In this document: positions 11,269 to 20,973 of the stretch, piece after piece | Numbering within the stretch: position 1 is the stretch's first letter | Layout: every line of letters begins with the position of its first letter | From: Balamuthia mandrillaris | Taxonomy: Eukaryota > Discosea > Longamoebia > Balamuthiidae | Length of the DNA: 25,987 nt | Assembly: GCA_031835245.1 (NCBI GenBank) | Contig: JAVKOQ010000140.1 | Location: 115,001 to 140,987 of the forward strand | Reading direction: 5' to 3' | Program-made: the position numbers and the translations under genes | The notes under the pieces: model-generated | Database searches by the model: none | Told to the model about the DNA's origin: nothing | What the model saw: only the letters and a program-made list of their open reading frames with translations

Positions 11269-11434
11269 CTTTCTGGAAAGTGGGGGTTGTTCTTTCGCTT
11301 GGTCTTCTGTTTGTTGCGTGAATAATTCTTCCGGAGAGGGAATGAATGAAGCGCTTTTTAAACGTTGGTCGCCGTCTGGTTCTTTCTTCCACATCTACCT
11401 CGCATGGAACTTGATTTTCTACCGAATCCACCAT
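11269..11434 (-). CDS. Possible 5' exon of the coiled-coil gene
   Basis: An ATG-started open stretch of 55 codons ends at a GTACTC donor in phase 1. That matches the phase of an acceptor (CATCAACCAG, ending at 10995) at the start of the coiled-coil frame. Two opposed CCAAT boxes lie 65-107 bp upstream, where a promoter for this exon would be. A second frame through the same bases (MWKKEPDGDQ...) is also open, so the coding frame is uncertain; it could also be 5' UTR. Confidence 0.35.
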
Positions 11435-11774
11435 CGATGTGATAACAGTTCACTCATTCGTCGTTCATTCAAAGAGAAGCGAAACGTTAATCCTCATCTC
11501 TGATTGGTCAACTCCCAAACGTTTGAAACCAGCCAATCAGAAATCTCTGTGCATAAAACATCTGCAGGTGACAAACGAAAAGAAACGTGTTAGAAGCGAG
11601 AAAATGAAGGGAGTTGAACGGAACCTGAAAGCAATTTTTAGCTAGTTTTCTCTCGGCATTCTATCTAGTGTCAACTATACAAAAAAAAGGTGATTTGTTT
11701 TACGAAGATGATGCCTTTGTATATTTGAAGCAAATAAGATGAGCAAAAACAAACAGAAGATACAAAGGGGAAGG
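11435..11774. other. Intergenic between coiled-coil gene promoter and RPA2-like 3' end
   Basis: Apart from the CCAAT pair there is no gene, RNA motif or clear repeat. The left part should hold the promoter of the coiled-coil gene and the right part the 3' UTR of the RPA2-like gene, both on the minus strand. Confidence 0.5.
11499..11541. promoter_or_regulatory. Inverted pair of CCAAT boxes
   Basis: TCTGATTGG (11499-11507) and CCAATCAGA (11533-11541) are exact reverse complements, each holding a CCAAT core with the TGATTGG flank favoured by NF-Y. They lie 65 bp upstream of the ATG at 11434 on the minus strand. Confidence 0.4.
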
Positions 11775-11890
11775 TCATTGCTCCTTTGTTCGTTGAGCAA
11801 TTCGTCTTCTGGTTAGCGCAAGCATCGTTTGGATGTACTCGTGTTCCTCAAACTCCTTTTTCCCCAACAAATCGGGTTCACCAAAAAGAA

Positions 11891-11925
<35 letters not shown>

Positions 11926-12453
11926 ATGAAAGAAGAAAGAGAATGTACAGAAATTTAGGCGAAAAAAATTCATACCTCAATTTGCTTGATAACAAAGCAT
12001 TGAAGCATCAGGCCGTTTCCCTCTTGCCCCGTTTGCAACGCGCCAATGAATCTATAGAGCATCCCTGGGCTCACGTCCATTACCAACTGAACGTCCTATT
12101 GTAGTAAACAACAGGAATGAGAAATGAGAGAGAGAGAGAGAGAAAGAGAGATGGATTAACGAACCCAATTTTCGACGAGAAAGCTAGTGCTGGTGTTGTC
12201 CTGGACAGAGAGAAGCCATTGAGGTTGAGACGGCAGAGCGTAGGATAGAATCTCGCTCACAGTTGCTGCGACGAGTAACGAGAAAATAAGCGCAAAGATA
12301 ATACTTCTGCATTCATTGCATACTAACCGTGTAATTCCACCATATGTAACCGTTCTTGGCTGCCTCGCAAATAGTATTCATAGTCGTTCTTCTTGTAGAC
12401 ATGGTCACGTATCATCTCGATGCTGAATTTGCATTTCTATTAGCAGGAACTTG

Positions 12454-12498
<45 letters not shown>

Positions 12499-13685
12499 CG
12501 TACGTCAACGTGATTAGCGTCCTCTCTTGACCAGGCTTCTTCTTCTCTTGCTCAGGGGACGTTGGTACGTGCTAAGGGCAAAAGGAAAGAAAGAGTTTTT
12601 GGTTTTTATCCACTTCGATGAAGCAATGACCAACCTTGATGGGCGCTTGCAATTGTGGTTCAGGTTTTGGAGACCATTGGGGCTGGGCAGAATAGCCTCT
12701 CGATGGTTGTTCGTTGTTCTGATGCTGATACAGAGGAGCAAGAGGCAAGGGAGGCTTGAAAGCGTTACTCCCACTTCTTCCGCCTCTGCCGCTATTTCCC
12801 TAACCCACAAACATTTTAGACTAAAACCAGGACGCAGAAGCAGTAGAGGAAGAATACAAAGAAGAAGAACGAAGAACGAAGAACGAACAAGAGAAGAAGA
12901 AGAGGGAAAAGAAGGATAACAAGAAGAAGGAGCAGTATCTACATACCCAATGCATTGAACCGATGTGAGAGTCGGCAGCCGTGGTTCTGGCGTGATTTCG
13001 GTTGAACTCTGCGATTTGACCCTCTGTCTTCAGCTCCGAGAAGCTCAATGGCGCAGTGACGCGAGGAGGACTAGGCGCCATCATTGACTGCGATGCCGCA
13101 ACGTTGTACTGCTGCTGTCGCGGTGTAATTACCATCGAAGGCGAGGCAGAGGGCGTCTTTGTGGTTGATGGCAGTGAAGCGGAAGAAGGAAGAGGATAAG
13201 GTAAAGGAGAAGGAGAAGGAGGAGGTAAGCCGTAGTACATTTGTTGTTGTTGCATAGCGGCTGGATGATGATACTGCTGTGAATGTGGAGGAGTCAACGG
13301 GTGATGATGCACAGAAGAACGGATCGAAGAAGGAGAAGCGGTGGTGGCAATGCCCATTGGGCCGTACTGAGGACCCCCTATTCCATGGCTGGTGTTGGCG
13401 TGGCTGCTGGAAGGGTAGTGGTAAGAGAGGGGAGGGATGGCGGCGCCCATCGGCGTTGGTGCTGTTGTTCTTGCTCTCTTCTGATCTGACGCTATGGTTG
13501 GTGACAAACAGGAATGAGGAAACAGATCAGCGCACAAAGATTTTTAAAAAAAAAAACATTATGGTCTTGAAGCACGTACGTGAAAACGTTGCGGCTGGTG
13601 TCCCCGCATGCGGCAAGCGAACGCTGCCAGGAAGCGCGTAAAAGGCCAGTTCGGTGGCGTTCCTCTTCCTCATGGCCGCCTCCAT
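11775..13685 (-). CDS. RPA2: RPA2-like OB-fold single-strand DNA-binding protein
   Basis: A 426-residue protein. Exons on the minus strand: 13685-13580, 13491-12947, 12799-12635, 12571-12504, 12422-12328, 12265-12165, 12095-11976, 11855-11775; all phases fit and it ends in TGA. Residues 36-290 are Ser/Pro/Gln/His-rich and disordered. The C-terminal 150 residues look like the RPA32 OB fold: a TLITLTIEMI entry, LHMVELHATVSEIL for the first strands, QWLLSVQDNTSTSFLVENW for the turn into the third strand, MLYRFIGALQ and LMLQCFVIKQI for the last strands, then EFEEHEYIQTMLAL as the closing helix that pairs with RPA1/RPA3. The protein ends there, without the winged helix of human RPA2, and its disordered N-terminus is much longer than usual. 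RMI2, TEN1 or STN1 kin are alternatives. It shares a promoter region with the F-box/MORN gene. Confidence 0.6.
11893..11922. repeat. (GA)n in RPA2-like last intron
   Basis: Short dinucleotide tract; it is CT-rich on the sense (minus) strand. A similar tract lies at 12127-12150 in the preceding intron. Confidence 0.85.
12453..12496. repeat. (GA)n in RPA2-like intron 4
   Basis: Uninterrupted GA dinucleotides, CT on the sense strand of the host gene, placed close to the donor rather than the acceptor. Confidence 0.85.
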
Positions 13686-13886
13686 TTCGAGCGTTGTTGT
13701 TGTTGTTGTTGATCTTCGTGAGCCTCTCTCTCTTCTCTCTCTTCTCTATGGTTTCTGATCACAATCTTGCTGCTACCGTTTTGCTACGTTTTGTTTGTAT
13801 GTCCTCTTTTTTTTTGTTTGAAAACCCAAAAAAATAAATAATGATTTCTTTCATCTTTTTTTTTTTGTTTTCGTTTATTATTACTT

Positions 13887-13926
<40 letters not shown>

Positions 13927-14326
13927 GCAAATCGCATCACTTCCACTCTCTTCGGCGCGTTTTCTGCTGCTGCTGGAATGTTAAGGAAAAAAGGCGGGAA
14001 CCTGCGAGATTTCCGTTGCCTCCGAAATTTCTTGAAGAAAAATAAAATTTCAGGGAACCCGTTCTCCCACCGAAATTTCAACCTGTTTTCGTTCCCCCTG
14101 AAAAAATAAAAAAAGGGAAGAAAAAAAAAAAGGGGTGAGAGAAGAAAGGGGAGCAACAAGTGACTCGTCGTCGTTCATTCTTGTCTTCTTTGTGTTTTCA
14201 GATAAAACAAACAAAAGGTAAAAAAAAAATTGATTTCTCTGCTTCTCCGTTTTTTTTTTCTGTTTAACTGTTTTGTTGTTTTTCTTATTTTTTTTAAAAA
14301 AAAAACAAAATTGTAGGAATATAATA
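13686..14326. other. Divergent promoter region, RPA2-like / F-box-MORN
   Basis: This 641-bp gap lies between two start codons facing away from each other. It holds GTT repeats next to the RPA2-like start, a (GA)n tract (13891-13920), heat-shock-element-like motifs (14024-14080) and, before the F-box ATG, a probable 5' UTR intron (donor GTAAAA near 14218, acceptor TTGTAG at 14311-14316). No coding frame stands out. Confidence 0.55.
14024..14080. promoter_or_regulatory. Heat-shock-element-like cluster
   Basis: GAAatTTCttGAA (14024-14036) has three alternating GAA/TTC units at the exact two-base spacing of a canonical heat-shock element. A further GAAatTTC unit lies at 14072-14079, with a looser TTC/GAA pair between them. 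It lies about 250-300 bp from the F-box ATG and 340-400 bp from the RPA2-like ATG. Confidence 0.4.
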
Positions 14327-15016
14327 ATGGAGGAGAATGGGTCTTGCGACTCATCATCAACAACACGTCCAACAAAGCAGAACGGGGAACAAAACTTTGC
14401 CGGAGTTGTTGCTGGAGGGCATGCACTGCAGCCACGACAGCAACAAACCTTTGAAGCAGAGCAAGGACCTCATGCATTGCCTTCACCGCAATTTCTGGAG
14501 TGGATTGACGCTCTCGTCAAACATGATGAAGATGAGGCCAGTCCCGCTTCTTCTTCTTCTTCCTCCTCTTCCTCTTCTTCTCTTGAACGTCGCCTCAAGG
14601 TGATGGCCGACGCAATCACCAAACGAGAGTCCTGGTGGTGGCAACAACTTCACCCCTCCTCTTCTTCTGCTTCCTCTTCCTCCTCCTCCACTTCTGCTCT
14701 TCCTTTGCTTCCTCAACAACAAGCCAAGGAAACCACAACAGAAGAAAAAGGAGGAGAAGGAGCGAACAAGGTGCAACTTCAGTTTAGCGTGCTGCCGGAC
14801 GAGTTGACGCTGCACGTCTTTTCTTTTCTGGAGGTAAGGGACCTGGCTGCGGTGCGGCCGGTGTGTCGTCATTGGGCCTGCTTGGGAGAGGACGAGAGCC
14901 TCCTCCTCCATTTTGTGAACAAGCGGTTGGTCTACCCGGCTACACCCAACAAACCTTGTTTGATGGAGAAAGATCTAAAGTGGGTTTATAGAAGCCAAAA
15001 CGTACGTTGCGCCCGT

Positions 15017-15062
<46 letters not shown>

Positions 15063-16032
15063 GAACTTAAAATACTTTCTCCATGCAGAACGTATTGGAT
15101 TTAAACACGAATGACAAAGTAACGGGAATAGGTTCCGCCCGTCTAAAGAACGGGGCTCGCTATGATGGCGAATGGAAAGATGGCAAAGCACACGGCTACG
15201 GCATCAAGTACTGGCCTCTCGCTCCAAAACCTGCTCCCTCTTCTCAATCCGCTTCTTCTGCTGCTCCTTCTAAGACTTCTTCTTCGTCTCCTTCATCTTC
15301 TGCCTCTTCATCAACACAACCACAACAAAATGGAGGAGCAACAATTACTCTCAACGATAACAACAATTCAGGTGACGCACAAGAAAGTTCATTCACAGAC
15401 GAACAAGGCCATTTTTCGGTAGATGACGGGGAAACAACAACAAACAATAAAACTCAAGTTGTATCCGATTCTCAGAGACAACAACAGAAGAACATAAAGA
15501 AGAAAGAAGAACCCCCGAAGATTTTGTACGACAAGTACGAAGGCTTTTGGCAGGATGGATGGGAGCATGGACCAGGCAAGTACACCTGGGCTGATGGCAG
15601 CAGCTATATTGGAGACTGGAATGAGGGCAAACGCAGCGGACAAGGCGTTTATACGTGGCCAAATGTACGTGCTTTTTTCCTTTATTTTTCTTGACCTAAG
15701 TTTACGTTTTGCCCTTTTCTCACTCTTTGTTACGGTACTATTATAGGGGAGTCAATATATCGGAGAGTGGAAAGATGGACATCAAGAAGGAACTGGCACT
15801 TATTGGTGGCCCAGCGGGAGTCTCTACATGGTTCGTTTCCTTTACCTCTTCTTCTTGTTCTTGTTCTTGTTCTTGTTCTTCTTTCTTCTAAAGCTATTAT
15901 TAATCAAAAGGGAGGATGGAAGATGGGCAATCAGCATGGATGGGGCATGAAGCGGTGGAGCGATTGTTCGCAGTATGAAGGTGAATGGAATGATGGACAA
16001 AAACATGGCCAAGGCACTTATACATGGATCGG

Positions 16033-16067
<35 letters not shown>

Positions 16068-16681
16068 CCTGCTCACAACGCTTCTCAAATAGATGGTCGT
16101 CGGTATTCTGGAACTTGGCACAACGGCAAGAAGAATGGCAAAGGCACTTACACTTGGGTACACTTTTTCTCTTCTTCAGAGTCTTATAATCTTATTCTAA
16201 TACCTTTCTTTCTTGCGATGCAAAAAAGGCGGACGGAACGTATTATAAAGGAGAATGGTGGATGGGACTTCGGCATGGAAAGGGAGTGATGCGCTACAGC
16301 GACGGTAGCTCCATTGAGGGAATGTGGTGGAGGGATCGGCGGCTGCGGCCGGGCCAGGATGGCCCCTCCTCCCAAAACCTGCCTCCGGTGTATGAGAAGC
16401 CTTATGACCACTATTTCTCAGAGCCTGATGAAGTGTGGGAGAGCAAGTATGTGCTTTCGTCTTTCTTAACCCTTCTCCTCTAGGAGTTGATTCTCTAACA
16501 CTTTTTTTTTGCTTTTCTTCAACAACAAAAAAAAAAGGTATAGAAGTGTGATAGATATGAAAACGGTGGTGAGAAAGCAAGAATTGGAGGAACTGCGGAA
16601 GAAAGCCGATGAAATTAAGAAACAACGGCAACAGGTTTTTTGTTAACTTCTCTCTCTGCTCCTGTCTGATGCACTAACTTT

Positions 16682-16725
<44 letters not shown>

Positions 16726-16772
16726 CTACAACACAGATATTAAGTCGGTTCAAAGTGACACCATGCAAATGA
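14327..16772 (+). CDS. F-box protein with MORN repeats
   Basis: A protein of about 623 residues. Exons: 14327-15001, 15089-15664, 15747-15830, 15911-16031, 16093-16157, 16229-16446, 16538-16634, 16737-16772. The ATG follows a likely 5' UTR intron. The N-terminus is Ser/Gln-rich. Residues about 152-200 form an F-box (LPDELTLHVFSFLEVRDLA..RPVCRHW), the motif that docks on SKP1 of SCF ubiquitin ligases. Then come eight MORN units, e.g. ARYDGEWKDGKAHGYG, SSYIGDWNEGKRSGQG, SQYEGEWNDGQKHGQG and TYYKGEWWMGLRHGKG, plus a partial ninth (SSIEGMW). The first is parted from the second by about 110 low-complexity residues. MORN units bind membranes or partners. A short coiled coil closes the protein. If the weak donor GTTTTTTG at 16635 is not used, translation ends at TAA 16644-16646 instead. 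It probably recruits a MORN-bound target for ubiquitination. Confidence 0.85.
15023..15059 (+). repeat. (TC)n in F-box/MORN intron 1
   Basis: Pure TC run between the GTACGT donor and the TGCAG acceptor. Further tracts of the same kind occur in intron 4 (16041-16065) and intron 7 (16684-16722) of this gene. Confidence 0.85.
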
Positions 16773-16888
16773 TAGGAAAAAACAACAAAAGGGATAACCC
16801 ATTGGATTGTACAATATAACCCATTTGCGTTGCTGTACATTAACGAGAAGATAGAAAGAGAAACAAGGGAGGCGTGAAGTATAAGACC

Positions 16889-17598
16889 TCACTGAGGAGG
16901 AGTGGAGGGAGCAGAGGAGGAAGCAGAAGACGAACAAGAGTCACCGACTTGACTCAATGTGGCCCCATTCGTTTCGTTCAGCTTAATTGTACACGGCAAT
17001 CGGTCCGCCAGTTGACCTTGGCTCCATAACAACATCTTCAGCAGTGTCAATAACTTTGGATCTGAATAAAAGCAAATCTAAAGGTAAACACGTCATGAAA
17101 GAGAGAAAGAAGAGAATGAAAACTAACCATGGTTTTGATGAAGGCTAGAAAGAATGGCAGCATTAAGTTCGCCGGCTGTCTTTTGTCGTTGGGCCATGTC
17201 CAAAAGGTTAGCGTAGTTTGGTGGGGCTGAGGACGATGACGATGCGGCATCTGCGAATAGCAACAACGCCATTGTTCGTTCTAATTCCTCCAATAATTGT
17301 TCCTTTGCAGGGCATATTTTAGTAAAGAAATGAGATGAAAATGAGAAAAGAAGAACAGAAGCGAAAGGAATGAAACATAAAGAAGACGAGCAAAATAAAT
17401 ACGTTATGCTCTCCACATGGGGCAAGATGCTCTTGGGCAAATTGAAGAGCATCCTCCGTTCCTCCACTTCGGATTAGTTCTATCAATTGTTGCTGTTTAA
17501 TGTGAAAACTAAGTTGTGGGTTGTTGTCCAATAACTAAGCAAAAAAATTATGTCAGTGATTATTCAAAACACAGCACCAAAAAAAATGGAGAAAGAGT

Positions 17599-17653
<55 letters not shown>

Positions 17654-18374
17654 AGAGTGAAGTACCTCAGGATCAATTTGGTTCACCTTGTCCACAGCAG
17701 CGGCGACCTCACCCTGCAGCAAGTCAGCACGGATAGCCATTCGCTCCGTTATTGATTCTAGTGGCATAGCCGCTGTCGAGTTATGTTTTTTTTTTTTTTT
17801 TTTTTTGTCAGTGCATAAAATAAGATGAGAGAGCGAAAAAAGAAGAGGAGGAGGAACAAGAATAACAAACGTTTTGTGCCCGATTCCTTTTGAAACTTTT
17901 CAGCAACATCCTTGTAGCCTTCCACCACCAGATAATCCATCACCAGTTTATTCATTTCACTGTCCTTGTTCGTAAATGCTGAGGTTAGCATGCTTGAGGC
18001 AACCAGAAAAACACTGAGAACGAGAACGAGAACGAGAACGAGAACGAGAACGAGAACGAGAACGAGAACGAGAACGAGAACGAGAACGAGAACGAGAACG
18101 AGAACGAGAACGAGAACGAGAACGAGAACGAGAACGAGAACGAGAACGAGAACGAGAATGAGAACGAGAACAGAGCAACAAACAATCGACAACAAAGAGC
18201 GTCTGCAACAACGTACGCTTTAGAAACTTGAATGGCTTTGAGTTTGGCATTCCATTCGTGAAGGCTAAAGGGCTGCTTCTGTCGGTTGGAGGCTGAAGAG
18301 GAGGCACCTCCTCCAGTAAGACTGGCCAAAAGACCACTGCTGCCATAGCCTCTGTGCCGCGTAGTTGAGGACAT
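16889..18374 (-). CDS. GID8: GID8 / TWA1, LisH-CTLH-CRA subunit of the CTLH (GID) ubiquitin ligase
   Basis: A 288-residue protein. Exons on the minus strand: 18374-18217, 17992-17871, 17772-17666, 17534-17403, 17302-17128, 17061-16889. The N-terminus is Ser/Gly-rich, followed by EWNAKLKAIQVSK. The LisH dimerisation motif is MNKLVMDYLVVEGYKDVAEK (residues 66-85). CTLH follows (ITERMAIRADLLQGEVAAAV, then IDPELL). The CRA domain contains FHIKQQQLIELIRSGG, ALQFAQEHLAP, ELERTMALLLF and LLTLLKMLLWSQ, matching human GID8 block for block. The length is near the 228 of human GID8 plus a longer N-terminus and a Ser/Pro tail. GID8 is a scaffold subunit of the CTLH E3 complex. Intron 1 holds 26 copies of a hexamer. 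Its 3' end is convergent with the F-box/MORN gene, 117 bp away. Confidence 0.92.
17603..17653. repeat. (GA)n in GID8 intron 3
   Basis: Two GA runs parted by one extra A; CT-rich on the sense strand of GID8. Confidence 0.85.
18016..18171. repeat. (GAGAAC)26 hexamer array in GID8 intron 1
   Basis: A 156-bp array of exactly 26 hexamers with a single C-to-T variant (GAGAAT) near the right end. It fills most of the intron between GID8 exons 1 and 2 and reads GTTCTC on the sense strand. All six frames are open through it, which gives false long reading frames of Arg-Ser, Arg-Thr, Leu-Val and Phe-Ser repeats. Confidence 0.95.
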
Positions 18375-19056
18375 GACTACGAGGACAAGTTCTTCAAACA
18401 ACGACCGCAAAGAAAACGAAGAAGAATGCTGAAGCTGTTGAGGGCAAAGCTGATGCAGGAAGATGAAGGACAGGGAAAGAGCAAAGATTAGAGTGAGAGG
18501 AAACAACAAAAGAAAGGAAAAGAAGGGAAGCATAAATTTTTAACAACAAAAAAACACACGACTTTGAAAATGGTGAGTCACACGAGAACAAAACACACGG
18601 AGAGAGAGAGAGAGAGAGAAAAAAAAGATTTGGTGAATTCGTAACAAAAAGAGTAGTGGAGAGATTCCGCTCAAAAACACATGGGACAAAAAAAAACCGG
18701 GGTGGTTGATTTTGGATGTGGTTCAACAAACGAGATACCAAGAGGGCTATAAAACGGAAAAACAAAAAAAAACAAATAGTTTACCCTTCTCTCGTGTGAA
18801 AGCAAGCCGAAAGCCAAAACGCGGAGCAAGCGGTTCTCTCCCTCTCTACTTCTTTCCGTTCCGTTGCTTTGAAATTTTTCTTTCTTTTCTTTTCTTTTCT
18901 TTTTTGTTTTTATTTTTTGCGGACAGATCTTAGATCATGACTCAGCTATTTTCCTTACATAGTCAAATCTTTGATCAAACATTTTATTTTATTTTTTATT
19001 TTTTGCATTTTATTTTTTGCATTTTATTATTTTCTTTCGTTTTTTTTTATTTTTGT
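18375..19056. other. Intergenic, GID8 promoter side and NAXD 3' side
   Basis: 682 bp without a supported gene. The left part is purine-rich with a short (GA)n at 18600-18618. The right part is very T-rich (18868-19050) with ATTTTATTTTTTGC-like short repeats. A TATAAAA at 18749-18755 points right, away from GID8, so it is not obviously linked to a gene. Confidence 0.5.
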
Positions 19057-20973
19057 TTACAACGAAGAAGGGGTGGGAGAGGAGGAGGAGGTTGATGCTG
19101 TTGTTGGAGAATCCAACAGTTCCTCCAAAGAAGGGGTCAATTCGCCGATCATAGCTGTCGTATGGGAACCTCTTCCGTATTTCTCAAAAGCTTTTTTTTT
19201 TTGTTTGTGTTTGTTGGTTGGTGACACGTTATGTCCGTTCCATTGGAAGAGGGAAGAAAAGAAGGACAAAAACACAAGTTGCAAATACCTTTGCGAGAGC
19301 TTCTACGTGTAATGTGACATGCTGCATAAACGGCAGAGACGAGCTTGTTGCTGTTGCTGTTGCTAGCGCTCTCGTTTTGCCCTTCTCTTTGAGACCACGC
19401 CAAGAATGTTGCCACCGCTCCCGCTAATATATCTCTGGTTATGAGCGATAGTTGTTAACCAAGAAAAGAAAAAGGAAGAACAGAGAAGATAGAGGAGAGA
19501 AACAACAACAGAAGAAGACAAAGCAAGACAAAGGAAGTAAAGTAAAGAGGAATGAATTGGTGGAACAACAGAAGGAACATAACAAAAGTCGAAAAAATAC
19601 GCAACCCTTGCCCTCCAAATCTCCTCAATCCGCTTTCAGTGCTGCACTCAACAGCTTCTACACGCAGCAGTAAGAATGTTTCAGTGAGAATAAAGAATGA
19701 AGGACATTGGTACGTAGAAAAGAAAACCTTCACTGCCATCCGAGATACGATCTGTCTGTCCTTTCTGAACCACCAGCACATTGCCTAGTCTTTAAAGTTT
19801 AACGTCAGATAAGAATAACAAGAGAGCAAGGAAGGATATATACCCTTTAGCTAGTTCTTTAACGGTGTGTTTGCTGTTCTTCTGCTCTTCGTCGCCTTTT
19901 CCGGAAGAAGAGAGGACGCTATCACACAATCGCTCAAACTCTGGTTTGTTGGGAGTCAGCACGGCCAAGCGATAGCCCCGAATAATGTCCGGCTCTGGAC
20001 AAACGATGGCAGAGATAGCATCCCCATCGATTACCAACGGAATTCCTTGCTGGCGGGCGCTCCGTATGATGGCCGACGCGCAGCGCAGGGTGATGGGGTC
20101 CCTGCCGAGCCCTGGTCCCACCACCACCGAGTTGAACTTGGGAAGCCATGCCTCCACCTTCTCCACCGACTTTGAGACGAGCGACTCTGACTGTTCCTCT
20201 GTTAGCTCTTCTTGTCTTTTTGTTGTTTCCAAAGAGCTATCAGAAAAGAGAGAAAGAAAAGCGATGCGACAAATAACAAAGAGAAAAAAAAGAGAAACCT
20301 GGAGGAGATGGTGGGAGAGGACGGGAGAAGCGGGTGCACGATAAGCTCTGGGGAGTAGGCTTTGATGGCTGTGGCAGCGTTCTCGCAGCAAAAGATATGG
20401 GAGAGGTCAGCACCCAAGCGAAGCGCTTTATGTTCGCATGGAAACGCAGTGCAAAAACAAAAGTGAGTCAGAAGGATTTCCACGAGGTTGGCAGCGAAGA
20501 CATGCAATGAGAGAACGAGAGAACAGAGAGAAGAGAGAAGAGAGAAGAGAGAAGAGAGAAGAGAGAAGAGAGAAGAGCAGGAATGGCGACAAACCAGAGA
20601 TGCCGGCATACCAAGGAGCACCGGTGTACTCAAAGCTGCCCCCTACCACTGCTATCTTGCCAGCTTGGCCCTTGTTTGCCCAAACAAAAAAAAAACCAGA
20701 GCAGTCAAAAAAAAGGGTCAAATATTTAAAAAAAAAGGCATATTTTCATACTTTGTACATCTTTGGAGACAACGGAGGGACCATGTTGACTGCCTCTTCG
20801 ATCAACGCTCTGTGCTTGGCGCTCATGATACCGCTTGGCTGTTTGTCGCTGTTGCTGCTGCCAGCAGGTGGACGGACTCTCTCTCTTTCCTTCTTTTGGT
20901 TCTTTGGTGTCGACAAAACCAATTTTTCTTTTTGTTTTATGCATAATTTCAACGAGTTTTCTTGTGTCGACAT
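19057..20973 (-). CDS. NAXD: ATP-dependent (S)-NAD(P)H-hydrate dehydratase
   Basis: This enzyme repairs hydrated NADH and NADPH (NADHX, NADPHX) by ATP-driven dehydration. Exons on the minus strand: 20973-20752, 20670-20595, 20425-20299, 20236-19844, 19789-19728, 19657-19606, 19434-19289, 19190-19057, giving 403 residues. The ribokinase-like fold is clear: [91 protein letters not shown], and GGQGD at the phosphate-binding site with catalytic Asp312. The C-terminal helix ([15 protein letters not shown]) is typical, followed by a short Thr/Ser tail. The start is uncertain: ATG 20973 gives 49 extra low-complexity residues before Met at 20826 ([12 protein letters not shown]). No convincing mitochondrial signal is seen. 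Its partner epimerase (NAXE) is not in the window. Confidence 0.92.
20525..20577. repeat. 7-bp tandem repeat (AGAGAAG)n in NAXD intron 2
   Basis: About seven copies of a heptamer, pyrimidine-rich on the NAXD sense strand. Confidence 0.85.

Noticed and set aside
16644-16646. TAA as the stop of the F-box/MORN gene
   Set aside because: Kept only as an alternative: a CT-rich intron with a clear ACACAG acceptor follows, and the joined frame adds 11 codons and a TGA.
18016-18171. Regular repeat array suggesting CRISPR or a telomere-like array
   Set aside because: Units are six bases with no spacers, the sequence is not a known telomere repeat, and it lies within a GID8 intron.
18749-18755. TATAAAA box
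   Set aside because: It faces away from GID8 and toward the 3' end of NAXD; no gene lies in its direction, and AT-rich context makes chance likely.
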